The notes: generated by a model not told the origin, from the letters alone. A stretch of 64,000 bases of DNA from Blastocladiella emersonii ATCC 22665 (GCA_025594325.1 JANHCV010000005.1:89501-153500); one strand, 5' to 3'; numbered from the stretch's first letter, positions 33,261 through 45,114 are shown. Made by a program: numbers and translations.

Positions 33261-33566
33261 ATGCTCTCCCGCGCCGCCCTCGCCGCCCCCACTCGCGCCA
33301 TCGCCATGCGCGCCGCCGCCGCCCGCGCCTACACCGACGACGCCGGCTCGGTCCGCGCCGCCAAGGGCTCGTTCGCCAAGCGTGAGGCCGCGCAAGAGGA
33401 GCAGTTCTTCCGCAAGCGAGAAAGTATCGTTTTATTCGTGCTTCCCGGCGTCTGCTAACCCTCCGTGTCCCTTTAGAACGCCGAGAAGGTCGAGCACCTC
33501 GACGAGGAGCTCAAGGAGCACTATGGCAAGGACGCCGAGAAGGCCGCCGAGAAGAAGGACGAGTAA
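33261..33566 (+). CDS. INH1: Mitochondrial F1-ATPase inhibitor IF1
   Basis: Small matrix protein that blocks ATP hydrolysis by F1Fo ATP synthase when the membrane potential collapses. Residues 1-24 form an Arg/Ala presequence (MLSRAALAAPTRAIAMRAAA). Then comes the family core FAKREAAQEEQFFRKRE, followed by KVEHLDEELKEHYGKD, a charged coiled coil ending in lysine-rich repeats. Model: 33261-33428 and 33477-33566, 85 residues, the family length. The acceptor (CTAAC branch, TTTAG) is clear. The donor is not: the best-looking donor (GTATCG at 33424) breaks the frame, and only GTTTTA at 33429, or one further on, keeps it. Confidence 0.85.
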
Positions 33567-33747
33567 GCGTTGTTACCCGCCGTCCTCGTCGTTGTCGCCG
33601 CCCGCGCGCAGTTTGTGAATACATCTCAGTTCCCCGTGCACCGACCGTGTGTGATCTGTTGCGAGGCGCGCCACCGATCCTCTCTCCCGCAAACCATGCA
33701 ACTCTATCAGTCTCTCATGCATCGCCGTTGACGAGCTTCTTGCGGAC

Positions 33748-35012
33748 ATGTGCATCGTCTTTTTCGCGTTCGGCGCCGGCATCCACTCCGACTACCGCCT
33801 GTGAGTGCCCTCCTCTCCACCGCGTCGCGGCCCACGTCTCTCACCTCGCGCCTCCGGCAGTATCATTGCGTCCAACCGCGACGAGTACCTCGCGCGCCCG
33901 ACCCACCGCGCCCACCCGTGGCCGCTCGACCAGCACGACGGCCACGTTGTCGTGTGCGGCGTCGATCTCGAGCGCGAGGGTACGCCCGCCCCGATCCCCA
34001 CGATCCTCGCTGCGCCCTGACCCTTTCGCGAGAGTAGAGCGCGGCACCTGGCTCGGCATCACGTCGCACGGCCGCTTCGCCATCGTGACCAACTTCCGCG
34101 AGGACGTGCGCGCGCGCCTCGCCCTCGACGGCAAGGCCGCCTTCACCGACTACCTGTCGCGCGGCCGCCTCGTCTCCGATTTTCTGCGCGGCACCATGTC
34201 GCCCAGCGAGTACATCAACGCGCTGCGCGAGACGGCCTCGGCGTCCGCGACACCCTGGCTCGGATTCAACCTCGTCCTCGGCACGCTCTCGCCCGACGCG
34301 TGCGACGTCTACTACGTGACCAACCGGTCCGCCGCGCCCGAGCGCGAGGCCGCGTCGCCCGCTGCCGGGACCCACGCGTTCGGCCACTCGCTCGCCTCTT
34401 GTAAGCTCGCCGACGGGATCTGGGGGCTGTCGAACGGGACCCTGGTCCCCGCTGAGCGGCTGGGCGGTGGGGACACGGCGGCGCTGAGCCCCGACCTCAT
34501 GGTCCCCGCGTGGCCCAAGGTGCGCCGCGGCGCGACCCGGCTCGGGCGGCTGCTCGCGCACAGTCCGGCGCTCGGCGAGGAGAAGCTTGTCGAGCAGCTG
34601 TGGTGCCTGCTCAAGTACGTTCCCGCGCGCACGCCCTCGCTGGGATGGCCACTCACTCCCGCGCCTCCAACGTAGCGACCCAACCCGCGCCGACCCGGCA
34701 GACCTGCCCGACACCGGTGTCGCGCGCCACATCGAGCTCGGCCTGTCGTCCATCTTCGTCCCTGCGTCGTGCACCGCGACCGAGACCCCCGCCGACTACG
34801 GCACCCGGTCCTCGACCATCGTTTTGGTGAGACCGCAGGGCGACACCGTGTACCTGGAGCGCGAGTGGACCGGCGCGCCGCCCGTGCGCGCGCCCAACTC
34901 GGTGCTCGGCGACGTCGACCGGACCGACGTCGCGCGGCGCCGCGTCGACCAAGACGCGAATGTGGTCGAGTGGCGGTTCCAGATCACTGCCGCGCAGCAG
35001 TCCCGTAGATAG
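33748..35012 (+). CDS. TANGO2: TANGO2-family (NRDE) protein
   Basis: Four exons, 33748-33800, 33861-33979, 34038-34614 and 34676-35012, all in phase, give 361 residues. The signature IIASNRDEYLARPT is split off the MCIVFF start by intron 1, with a Cys2 that may act as an N-terminal nucleophile after Met removal. Then GTWLGITSHGRFAIVTNFRE and GFNLVLGTL, and GIWGLSNGTL, all typical of the family. TANGO2 proteins are linked to Golgi organisation, lipid metabolism and haem handling; the biochemical activity is debated. The C-terminal part includes STIVLVRPQGDTVYLEREW, as in homologues. It is convergent with the next gene across 44 bases. Confidence 0.9.
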
Positions 35013-35056
35013 ATCGTGTCTCGCAGAAGACGCACGCAGTCTGTATACATCCCCCT
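35013..35056. terminator. Shared 3' end region of convergent genes
   Basis: 44 bases between opposing stop codons with the palindrome TGTATACA at 35042-35049, a TATATA-like efficiency element readable on both strands. Confidence 0.4.
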
Positions 35057-36812
35057 TCACCCGCGCTTGACGCGCAACACCCCGCTCTCCGCAATCTCGC
35101 CGTCGATCGCGGTCCGCACCCACCCGTCCTTGGTCCCGCGCGCGCCCGTCCCCGTGCTCGTGCGCACCCACACCTTGCCGCGGCGGTGCGCGGCCTCGGC
35201 CTCGTCGCCCGCCACCAGCTTGAGCTCGGCGTGCGTCAGGACCGCGCCGACCGTCGTCCACCCGTCGGTTTCCGGGTGCGCGATCACGCCCGCGCCCGCC
35301 GTCATGCTCGTGCACCCGAGCACCGCGCGCGGGCCCCACGCGCGGACCACGCTGACGCCTGCGAGTGCCGCCCACGTCTCATCGTCGCTGTCGGTCCCCG
35401 CGACGTCGTCCTCGTCGAGCAGGTAAACGACCTCGCGCAGCCACTCGCCCGTCGCCTTTCCGCGGAACGACTCGCCGAACGCGAGCCGCTGCAGCGGGAG
35501 CATTTCGGCGTACGTCGGCCGCACGCCCGCGCGGCGCACCGCGGACAGGTGCTGCCGCGCGTACGCCGACAGCGGCCACGTCAGCGACGCGAGGTGAGAC
35601 GTCGGGAGCGAGGCCAGGGATTGGGAGAGCGCGGAGCGGCCGGCAGAAGTCGAGGTCACGGCGAGGTGCGGCGCGCGCGAGGTCAGGAGCGCGGGCGAGA
35701 TGGGGTCGCGCGTCAGCAGGATCGACGGACCGCGCGAGAGGAGGCACATGAGGTAGATCGTCGACGACTAGACACCGCGGGGTTAGTCTGGGCGTCGCTG
35801 TGCACGAGAGCTTCGCAGCGTACCATGGTCGACTTCTCCGACCGCTCCACGAGCGTGAGATACCCCTGGCCCAGCTGATCCGCGCGCATCGTCGCCGCCG
35901 CCACGCCCGCAAGCGCAGCCAGCGCGTCGGCCGCAACAAAGTCGTTGACCCACTTGTCGCGCGGCGCGAGCGGCGTCGGCTCGCGCACGCCCGAGGCCGG
36001 CGCGGCCGCGGCGAGGGTCTCGAGGACCGAGACGGACGCGAACCCCGCGGGAACCGTCTCCGATTGCGGGATCACGACTGGGACGTGCTGCAGCGACGCG
36101 GCGGCGAGAACGGCGTGCGCCGAGGCCGGCGCGAGGATCACGGCGGGACGTTCCGAAGCGGTGGCGGCAAAGTACGCTACGAGCGCGGCGGGCGTGATGG
36201 GCTCGGCGGGGACGAGCTGCGACAGGCCGTACCCGATGCACGCTAGGTTCGCCAGCTCGGAGCCCAGCGTGCCGGGCGCGAGGAGGTTGAGGACGGGCGC
36301 GCGCGGCGTGGCGTCGTCGTTGTCGGTGTTGCCGACGAGGGCGCGGAGCGCCGAGCCGAGGTTCTTGACCTGCGTGTACAGCTCGTCTACGGATCGTAAG
36401 CCAGTCGTGTCGCGGTACCCTCAAGCGACGATCACGTACTGTAGGTCAGCGGCTTCCCAGCATCACCAACGACCTCGACCGTCTCGTTGGTCCCGGGCGT
36501 GCGGAGGTGGTGCGAGACCACGTCCCAGAGCGACGTGCGGTCCGTGAACCCCTGCGGGACGCCGGGCTCGGCCCACGGCGCATACACCAACGGTGCGTCG
36601 TGCGGCGCGGCCACGGACCGGTACACGGCCGTCTCGCCGACGTTGCGCGTCGCCGCGGGTACCGCCTGGCGCAGGAGGCGCCGCACGCGGAACGCGACCG
36701 CGTCCGTGTCGGGCGACGTCGTCGGGCCGAACGCCCACAGGAAGCCCAGTGCGCCAGCGAGGAAGAGCGTCGATTCGTTGCCGCCGATCAGGTCCAGCAT
36801 GGTTGGTTGCAT
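35057..36812 (-). CDS. Degenerate AMP-binding (ANL superfamily)-like protein
   Basis: Exons 36812-36440, 36386-35824 and 35767-35057 (53- and 56-nt introns, TAG acceptors) give 548 residues. Met5 has a better start context than Met1. A hydrophobic N-terminus (STLFLAGALGFLWAFG) may anchor it in a membrane. The layout follows acyl-CoA synthetases and adenylating enzymes: TDRTSLWDVVSHHL, LTYNELYTQVKNLGSALRAL, then ELANLACIGYGLSQLVPAEP, and a C-terminal GWVRTAIDGEIAESGVLRV that mirrors the TGD..GE.DxdGFL hinge region. The Ser/Thr/Gly-rich ATP loop (YTSGSTGxPK-like) is not found at the expected place, and the TGD aspartate is missing. It therefore looks like a pseudoenzyme or a strongly diverged adenylase. 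Substrate is unknown. Confidence 0.65.
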
Positions 36813-36952
36813 TGGGTGTTTACAGGGCAGGGAGAGAGAGGGAAGGGCGCGGGTCGCGCTGAGAGTTTTGACCTTCGTCGCTCCCAGCTCAGGGGTCCCG
36901 ACGCGTGGCTCAAGTGCACCGTGTCCAATCCAAGCTTCCAAAGCCTCCACAT

Positions 36953-38253
36953 TTATTCGTCGAGGATGACAGCGTCGCCGGCCGCGACGAACGGCATGCG
37001 GAAGGCCTCGTAGATGCGCGTGGCCTTCTTCTCGCCGATGCCCGGACAGTTGGCGAGGTCGGTCACGGACGCCTTGACGATGGCCGCGAAGCTCTACGCG
37101 ATCGATGGGACGAGGGTGAGAGTCTGCGTGGTGTGAGAGCGAGGAATGGGAACGTACGCCAAACTGCGACGCGAGCGTGACCACGTCGGTGCGGTTGACG
37201 CCCTTGACCTGGGTCAGGGCCTCGGTGAGCTACAGGCCGATCATCAGTACGCGTCGCATCGCGGCAGCATCCACAAGAAGGCGTACGCGAGAGAGATAGT
37301 CCGTCTCCTGTCGGCCCATGAGCACCTCGGGCGGCTTGAACTCGATCGACTTGTAGATCTCGAGGTACCGCGCGCACTCCTCGTTGGACCACGCGAGGAG
37401 CAGCGTCAGGTTGCTGTCGATGCAGGTGCGCGTCAGCTCGCGGACCGACGACTGGTAGTCGGCCTAGCACCCGGTAGTGTCAGTTGCTTGACCTAATCTG
37501 CCACGAGTAAGGAGCACGAACCACGTCGACGAGCACGAGGAGGATGCGCAGGTCAAACGACCCGCTCATGCCGCGCAGCCGCTGCACGAGGTACTCTGGG
37601 TGCAATCGGTGGTACTGGATCGACAGGAACAGGGCGCCGGCGGTCGCGCCCAGCACGAAATCGGCCGGCGTGTCGCCAAACTCGAGCGGGACCGAGTGGA
37701 TCAGGCTCACGACCGGGTTCTTGCGCTGGCGCCCGTTGACGAGGATCGCGTTGCTCGACGCCGCCGTCGCCCGCGCCGACCCGGGAGCGGGGGCAGGAGG
37801 CGCGCCGGTCGGCAGCTCGGGCAGCTTGAACAGGTCCTCGCTCTGCAGCAGCTTGCGCTTGCGCACAAACTCGGCGCGCGCGTTCGGCGGACCGTTCCCG
37901 CCGGCGGGGCCAGCGGGTTCGGCGCCCGGGTAGAAGGCCGAGGGCGCGCCGTTGGCGCCGGCGATGGCGCGCTGCTGCCACGCCGGGCGCGGTTGGAAGC
38001 CCGGCCCAGCTCCCGCTGGACCACCAGCTACCGGCTGCTGCTGGGCAGGCGGCTGCGGCTGTGGTGGTGGCGGCTGGAAGGCGGGCTGCATCGGCGGAGG
38101 TGGCGGCGCGTCGGCGCGCGGCGCACCCCGCGGCGCATCGAGGACCGAGGCGGCCGATGGGACGACGAAGCGTCGGCGCGGCGGCGGCGCAGACCCGCCG
38201 GCATTCCCACTGCCGTTGCCTGAAGTTTCATGCGAGTTGGATGAAGGATTCAT
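36953..38253 (-). CDS. RAD10: RAD10/ERCC1 DNA repair endonuclease subunit
   Basis: Four exons, 38253-37522, 37463-37287, 37229-37158 and 37093-36953, give 373 residues. It is the non-catalytic partner of the XPF/Rad1 nuclease that cuts 5' of lesions in nucleotide excision repair and in single-strand annealing. Residues 1-155 are Pro/Gln-rich and disordered. The central domain starts NAILVNGRQRKNPVVSLI, with ADFVLGATAGALFLSIQYH and LRILLVLVDV, then TRTCIDSNLTLLLAWSNEEC. The C-terminus has the helix-hairpin-helix pair (LTEALTQVKGVNRTD and LANCPGIGEKKATRIYEAF) that binds XPF. All junctions are in phase. The gene is head-to-tail with the next one, 75 bases apart. Confidence 0.95.
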
Positions 38254-38327
38254 GGTATATGGTTCATGGTTGAGAGGAGTTCATGTCACGGCACGCTCAG
38301 TGTTGACTCACAGCAGCCCGACCTGGC

Positions 38328-38861
38328 TCACGAAGCGGCCAGCGACGACTTGAGCGCGGCCACGGCCTCGTCGGGCGAGACGCCGGCGACCTCGACCGTC
38401 TTCTCGCGCGACTTGTGCCCGCGGACCAGGGCCACGTCCGACTTGCGCGCGCCGAGCACGCGGCCGACAAAGGCCACGACCTCGGCGTTGGCCTCGCCCT
38501 CGCGCGCAGGAGCCGCAATCTATCCACGGACTCGAGGGTCAGCAAGAAGCTTGGGCGGGTCGTCATTGCGCGAACGAACCTGTAGCTCGACGTGCGCGGC
38601 GCCCTCGGCCGCGGCCACGACGCGCGACTCTTTCGCGGCCGGCTTGACGCGGACGTGGACCAGCACGGCGCCGGGCGTCTTGGGGTGCGCCTGGACAGCC
38701 GGGAAGGTGGGCGGTGGTGGGACCGCCGCGGCCGCCGTCGCGCTCTGCGCCTTGCCCTTGGCCTTGCGCGCGGGAGGCATCGGCACCGAAGCTCGGCTCA
38801 CAGCACGCGCCGTCGTCGTCGAGAAGAGTGCACCGAGTGTGCGCGTCCCACGGCCGGCCAT
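38328..38861 (-). CDS. DUF167/YggU-family protein, possibly mitochondrial
   Basis: Exons 38861-38580 and 38519-38328 (60-nt intron, phase 0) give 157 residues. The core LVHVRVKPAAKESRVVA, then IAAPAREGEANAEVVAFVGR and SDVALVRGHKSREKTVEV, is the compact alpha/beta fold of the YggU/C15orf40 family, whose role is unsettled. The first 30 residues (ARTL..RAVSRASVP-like, basic and hydroxylated, no acids) could be a mitochondrial presequence. Met28 is an alternative start that would remove it. It is divergent from the large adhesin gene (262 bases). Confidence 0.85.
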
Positions 38862-39123
38862 GGGGGAGACATGATGCGGGTTGATAGATGATGCCACCCT
38901 GAACGGGTTCTCACGGGCGCACGTGGGCGGGCGCAGATGAACGGCGCGCTCCGTTCCCACGCCCCGCCACGGTCCCACGGTCATTTCGCTCACCGATCGC
39001 TGCCTCGAGCCGCCAAACGTCCTTGAAGCATACGAGCAAGGACGGGTATAAAGAGGCCCCGCCGCCCCGCCGACCCCCGCTCGTCCGAGCTTGGCTCGCC
39101 GTGACCGACCATCTACGAAGCAA

Positions 39124-42100
39124 ATGGCGCGCTCCTCCGGCCGCCGACCGCGCCCTGCGCGCGGGGCGCTCGCCCTCGCCGCCGTCGCCACGGTCGCCCT
39201 CGCCGCCCTCCTTGCCGCTTCGCCCGCCCTCGCCGCCACGGCGCCCAAGACGGGCTCGCCCACACCCGCGCCCACGGCCTCGAATGCCGCCCCCGCCGCC
39301 GCCCCGACCGAGCGCGAGCGCCGTAACCCCGTCCCTGGCACGACGCTCTCTCGCTGCAAGCATGTGTTGTCTGGTTGCTGACGCAGTCCTCTGCATCCCA
39401 CCTAGTTCCCAACGGTGGTGGCGGCGCGGTCAATCCGTGTTCGCTCACCTACATCAGCGTGGCCAGCGGCCTCCTCGCCTCGTGCACCACGCGAATGTGC
39501 GTCACCTACGGCATCTCGGGACCCCGCACCGTGTCGGGCCTCATTCTCCCCGTCTCGACCGCGGGCGTGGTCTCGGTGATCCCCACCTTCGTCTACTCGC
39601 GCCAAGGCTTTGGGGCGGTTACGACCGTGGTCACCAACTTTGCGCCGCCCGCTCCTACGGGCACCCTGACCATGCTGCACTCGACCGTGGCCATCGGAAA
39701 CCCAACGGTGCCTTTTACCTACTGCTTCACGGCACGCGCCGGCAACATGGCCGCCGCTCCCGGTACCATCTACCCGGTTGTCGACGGCGTAACGTACGTT
39801 TCTTCGCCACTGGCCGCTGTCACGGCAACTAACCGAAACCACTCCATAGCTGCACGCTCGCTGCCCGCACCCCCGTCATCAACGGAGGGACTTGCAACTC
39901 CGACTGCGTCGTCGCCACGCCGACCCCGACCTTTGACTGCCCCGCCGCCTGCGCCGCCGTCCAGGGCACCACCACCACCTCGCTCGGCTACACGACCACG
40001 GCCACCCGTACCCTCGTCACCCTTTTGCCCCAGACGGGCGCCGGCGCCGCCTGCCCGACCACGACGACGCCGTGCCCTTGCGCTCCGACGGCCTGCGTCA
40101 CGGGCGTCACGATCCAATCCACCACCACCGACATTGCGTGCTCGACGACCCAGGGCACCGTCACCACCAAGACGCTCAAGACCTTCGCCACCGTGGCCAC
40201 GTCGGCCCGCTTCGGCGGTACCTGCTCGCTAGGCGCCACCACCACCAACTTCGAGACCAAGTCGTGCCCGCCGCTGCCCACCAACTGCGTCCCGAACACG
40301 GCCATCCCGCCCGTCTTCGACTGCTCCTCGGCGTGCCGCGCCACCACCGCCTCGAACCCGACCCTCACCTCGTCCTACCCGTACACGGTCACCCCCGCCG
40401 CCAACGGCGGCAGCACCTGCTCCTCGGCCACCTCGACCTGCGCCTGCGCCAAGACAGACTGCGTCCTCGGCCCCGTCACCTCGCGCACCGACCCGATCGG
40501 CGCGACCTACGATTGCGCCACCGTCACGGCCACCACATCGTTTGTTTACGGCGCCGAGTACCGCACCACGCCCGTCCTCACGTCGGCCGCGCACGGCGGC
40601 TCCGCGTGCCCCATCACCACGGTCGCCACCTCGACGCTCTCGGCCTCGTGCGCGCCCGTCAACTGCGTCGTTGCCACGGTCACCCCGCTGGCGGACCGCT
40701 GCTCGACCGCCTGCTCGGCCCTCATCACCCCGCCGCCCGGCCCGCCCGCCGAGAATCGCGTCGCGCGTACCCTCACCCTCACGTTCAACGCCGACACCAC
40801 CCCGACGCCCGCCGCCCGCGGCGGGTCCGCGTGCCCGACCCTGACGGCGACCTGCGTCGCGCCGTGTGCGCCCTACAACTGCGTCCTCGGCGCGAACGCC
40901 GCGACCGAGGTGATTGGCCAGGAGGACTTCAGCTGCGCCACGGTCGAGGCCCCCGCCCCCGTCGAAACCACGTACCTGACGCGCCGCACCACCAGCGCCA
41001 TCCTCACCTCGGCCCATTTCGGCGGTACCTGCTCGTCGGTCGCCGAGACCAAGTATTCGACCTCGTGCGGCTCCGTTGACTGCACCCCGAGCGTCACGCC
41101 GACTCCGGCCACGGCCTGCGCCGACGCGTGCGCGGCCGACGAGACCGCGGTCGCCGATAACGCGGCGCCATACACGGCCACGCTCACAGTCAACTACCCG
41201 CCCCTCACGTCCGCCAACCGCGGCGGCGCCGCGTGCACGCCCGCCACGATTCCGTGCGACTCGGCGTGCTCGGCGGTTGATTGCACGCTGGGCGCGGCCA
41301 CCGCGTCCGAGACGTTCGGTCCCGCCACGTACGACTGCCAGGACTCGGACCTGGCAACGTCGACCACGTTCCGCGAGATCCGCAGCACCTACGCCATCGC
41401 CCGCTCGGCGCGCTACGGCGGCCGCGAGTGCACCACGGTCTCCAAGTTCCCGACCGCCACCGTGTGCCCGCCCGTCGACTGCACGCCCGAGGCCACGCCG
41501 ACCAATGAGCTGATCCCCGACGCCGAGTGCTCGGCCGCGTGCGAGGCCCACGCCACCGCCTACAACGACAACCTCGGCTTCACGCCGACGCTCTCCAAGT
41601 CGTACCCGAACACGGTCCGTGCGGCCGTCCGCGGCGGCAGCACCTGCCCGCTCGCGACGCGTACCTGCCCCGCGTGCGCTCCGACCAACTGCGTGGTGGA
41701 CCAGACGAGCGTTGTCGACGTGCAGGCCACGGGTCCCGCCGATTTCGATTGCGCGACCGTGGTTGCGACCGCCCCGGTCGAGACCACGTACCGCACCGCG
41801 ACGACCACCTTCGCCACGGCCCCGCCGCGGTTTGGCGGCTCGACTTGCTCGGACCACACGACCATTGTCAAGTCGTCGACCACCTGCTCGGCCGTCGACT
41901 GCGTCGGCTCGTACCCGACGGACCTCGCCGAGCGGTGCGCCGCGCGCTGCGTCGCGGACAATGCGCAGGAGGCCAACTACCAGCCCACGCTCACGCTCCC
42001 GTACGACGTGACGCTCACGCCGGCCAACCGCGGCGGCGTCGCATGCCCGACCTCGACCCACTACTGCCCGCAGTGCAACGCCGTCGACTGCGTCCTCGGC

Positions 42101-44653
42101 GCCGCCACGGCCTCGGCCACGTTCCGGTCCAACCCCGTCGACTGCAACACGCTCGCCGGGCCCGAGCCGCTCACCACCACGTGGTTCTCGGCCGAGACGA
42201 CGTACACGGTCGCGACGGGCCCGCGGAACGGCGGCACATGCGCGCCGACGAAGACGTCGACCGAGGTCGCGACGTGCACGGCCACGGACTGCGCCCCGAG
42301 CCCGATCGCGCCCGCGGCGTTTGACGCCGAGTGCGCGCGCAAGTGCGGCGTGCTCGCAACGGTGCTCCAGGACAACGCGGTCACGGCGCCGACGGCCACG
42401 CTCGAGCCGACGGTCGCGACCGCGGCCAACTTTGGCGGCAAGACGTGCACCGCGTCCGAGTCGGCGTGCCCGACGTGCGCGGGCATCGATTGCCAGCTCG
42501 GCACCGCCACGGTCATTGACTCGCCCATCTCGACCGACGGGCCGTCAACGTACGACTGCAAGACTGGCGACGCGGTCGTCACGCACGCGACGCTGTACGC
42601 GACGGTCGTCACGGCCACGCCCGCGCGGTTCGGCGGCAAGACGTGCGCGGGCAGCACCGTGTCCACGGGCACGCTGACCAAGGACTGCCGCCCGACGGAC
42701 TGCGTCGTCTCGGGCGACCCCGTGTTCGATTGTGCGGGTGCGTGCGCCGCGGCGACGGAGCTGGCCGAGTACGCGCCCGTCCTCGAGACCACGTACCCGA
42801 GCACGCCCACGGCCAAGGTCAACTCGGGCTCAGCGTGCCCCACGGCCAAGACCACGTGCCCGACGTGCGACCCCGTCGACTGCGCGCTCAGCGCCGACCC
42901 GTACGCCGAGACGACGCGCGACGTGCCGGTGCAGTGCGCGACGCTCTCGGGCTCGACGAGCGCCGCGACCAAGATCGCCAACAAGACGTACTCGGTCTCG
43001 CGCGCCGCCAAGCTCGGCGGCAAGGCGTGCGGCCCGACGACCTCGGTGTCGACGGTCGGGTACAAGACGTGCGGCTGCGACGCTGAGGTCGGCGACACGG
43101 CTACGCTCGCGACCAACTGCGCCCCGGCGTGCACGTACACGGCCAAGGTCCAGAGCGCCGACGGGTTCTACTACTCGGACGGCACCAAGGCGTGCACGAC
43201 GGCAACGCGCGACGGATGGTACGTTTTTCGACGGGTGCGGCCCGCTGGACTGGGACACTAATCCTGCCCCGCGCGCGGATTCGTAGCACGAGCATCAACC
43301 CGACGCCCTGCAGCTCGCAAATCCCCAAGACCGACTGCGTTCTCTCGGCGACGCCCTCGTGCCCCACGGTCACCTGCCCGACCGGCTCGCCGGTGGCCTC
43401 CACCACGAACATCAACTGCCAGTACTCGGTCCTGACGTCGGCGGCCAACGGCGGCGCCGCGTGCGGCGCAACGACCACGACCACGGACATTGCCCTGTAC
43501 CAGCTGTCGACCACGTCGTGCTCGGCGTCCACGATCAAGGCCTCGGCGACCACTGGCACGCTCGTCACCACGACGTGGTCGGGCAAGGTCGTGTCCACGT
43601 CGACCTACGTCGGCCCTACCTCCCTCGCCTGGTACGGCTTCATGACTCGCTGCTAGTGTTGACTCGCCGCTGACACCGACCCGGGAAATCTGTAGCACCA
43701 AGACGATTTCGAACACGGCCGAGCTCGCGTGCGAGACGACGGTGGTCTCAGCGGTCAAGGAGTCGTGCGCCTCGAACCCGCTTGGGACCAGCACCGACTT
43801 CAACGCCGTCTTCTACAACGCCTTCACGCAGTCGTCGGGCCGATCCGAGGGCCGCCTGGCCATTGGCGGCGCCGCGTCACTCACGGGCTACTCGATCGCC
43901 GACAGCGTCCCAGCGCTCGCGTGTGATGTGGCGGCACTCGTGGTCGGCGGCACGCTCAAGTTCCCGTCGGGCCGCGTCTACTCGGGCTCGATCCGCGTCG
44001 CGTCCAAGGCCGGCTCGTCGGTCGGCGACCCGGTCCTCACGGGTCTGCAGGGCTGCGCGACGTACGGGCTCGCCTCGCCGACCATCGCGTCCGTGTTCGA
44101 CTTTGACGCGCACCGCACCGCCATGGTCGCGCTCGCCAACAAGCTGACGTCGCTGCCCGCGACGCTCGAGATCGCGGCGTCGCCCGCGTGGGGCGCGCGC
44201 GTGGTCGTGCGCAAGGCGCAGCCGGCGGCGGGCGACAGCTTTGAGGTGCTGCCCATCGCCAAGCCGTCGGCGGGGTCGACGGACGTGCCCGAGATCAACT
44301 GGGACTCGGTGCTCGCGCTGGTTGGCACGTCGCGCACGCTCATCGTCAACCTCGACGCGGGCGTCACGGTCCGCGGCAACGACTACACCAAGCTCGTCAA
44401 CTCCGGGATCCCCGTCGTGTGGAACTTTGGGGCCACGGTCACCACGGCCGAGATCAAGTGGGTCACGCTGCCCGGGTTCGTGCTCGCGCCCGGCGCCAAG
44501 GTTTTGGGGTCCGGTACCGTCAACGGGTTCGTCGTCGCCAAGAACCTCGACGGCGCTGCTACGCTCTCGTTCGCACTCGCCAAGGGCGCCATGGGCAAGC
44601 TGTGTGTCCCGCCGGCGGGCCCCGCGGGTCCAACCACGGTCACCCTCGCTTGA
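39124..44653 (+). CDS. Large secreted adhesin-like protein: Cys-rich repeats plus choice-of-anchor A domain
   Basis: Five exons, 39124-39322, 39406-39793, 39850-43218, 43287-43631 and 43696-44653, give 1752 residues with every junction in phase. Residues 1-38 are a signal peptide preceded by a basic stretch. A domain of about 130 residues follows (exon 2). Then eight or more pairs of alternating 60-75-residue modules run to about residue 1320, rich in Thr/Ser/Ala and Cys, most with R-x-GG-x-x-C and ending x-V-D-C or x-T-N-C. The C-terminal 310 residues match the choice-of-anchor A family: FNAVFYNAFTQSSGRSEG, RLAIGGAASLTGYSI, VVGGTLKFPSG, VVWNFGATVT and GFVLAPGAKV. No GPI signal or TM helix is seen at the end, so it is probably secreted or wall-bound by other means. 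Surface adhesion is the likely role by family; the partner is unknown. Confidence 0.85.
39850..43218 (+). repeat. Array of alternating A/B Cys-rich coding repeats
   Basis: Exon 3 of the adhesin gene is almost wholly repeats. Type A units carry one Cys after YDC/FDC then ..R(F/Y)GG..C....C..VDC. Type B units begin with a C-x3-C pair (CSAAC, CADAC, CAARC) and end NRGGxACP....C..C.xVDC. About eight A/B pairs, each 120-140 residues, follow one leading B unit. The GG..C..C..C pattern recalls thrombospondin type 1 repeats without their WSxW motif. DNA identity between units is low, so the array is old and not a recent slippage product. Confidence 0.75.
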
Positions 44654-45090
44654 TAACACTCGCCGCTCCTCCGCGTGGCCGTGCGGCCACCCAGTTTTGC
44701 ATATCCTACCACCTGTATTTCACGCTCGCCTCTATTCCAGCACACGTAATTGAACAATTTTATTTGCGATCTGCCGCCTCGTCTTGTGTTAACTCCGAGT
44801 AGCGGGACCAAGCTCTGCGCCAACCTTGTCGCAGCAAGTCCCGATGTTCACGCGCGCGAGACATCCCTGTGCTCGGCAGCTACAGATGTGGCGCGGCGCG
44901 TCCTGCTATTCAAGCCGCCGCAGGTTTCGACTGGGCGAGCGATTCCTTCGCCATGGCAGCAAGGACGCGGGCAAGCATTCTGGGTGCAGCCTCGACTCTG
45001 CTCCTTGCTCCGCATGTGGCCTGTGCAGCAAGATTACAGGGCGAGATGTGCAGGAAACGAACGATTTCGTGCGCACGCAATTGCGAGGTG

Positions 45091-45114
45091 CGAGACGCGT
45101 TGATTTATCACGTG
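45091..45114. promoter_or_regulatory. Composite ACGCGT-N8-CACGTG element, copy 1
   Basis: A 24-base block with ACGCGT at 45095-45100 and CACGTG at 45109-45114, separated by an AT-rich 8-mer. A second block differing at two bases lies 352 bases downstream in the same orientation. Both half sites are classic fungal factor sites (MBF-type and E-box). The target gene is unclear because both flanking genes end here. Confidence 0.45.

Noticed and set aside
40229-42061. 610-codon minus-strand frame across the adhesin
   Set aside because: Gly/Arg/Ala-only composition; shadow of the repeat-coding exon on the plus strand.
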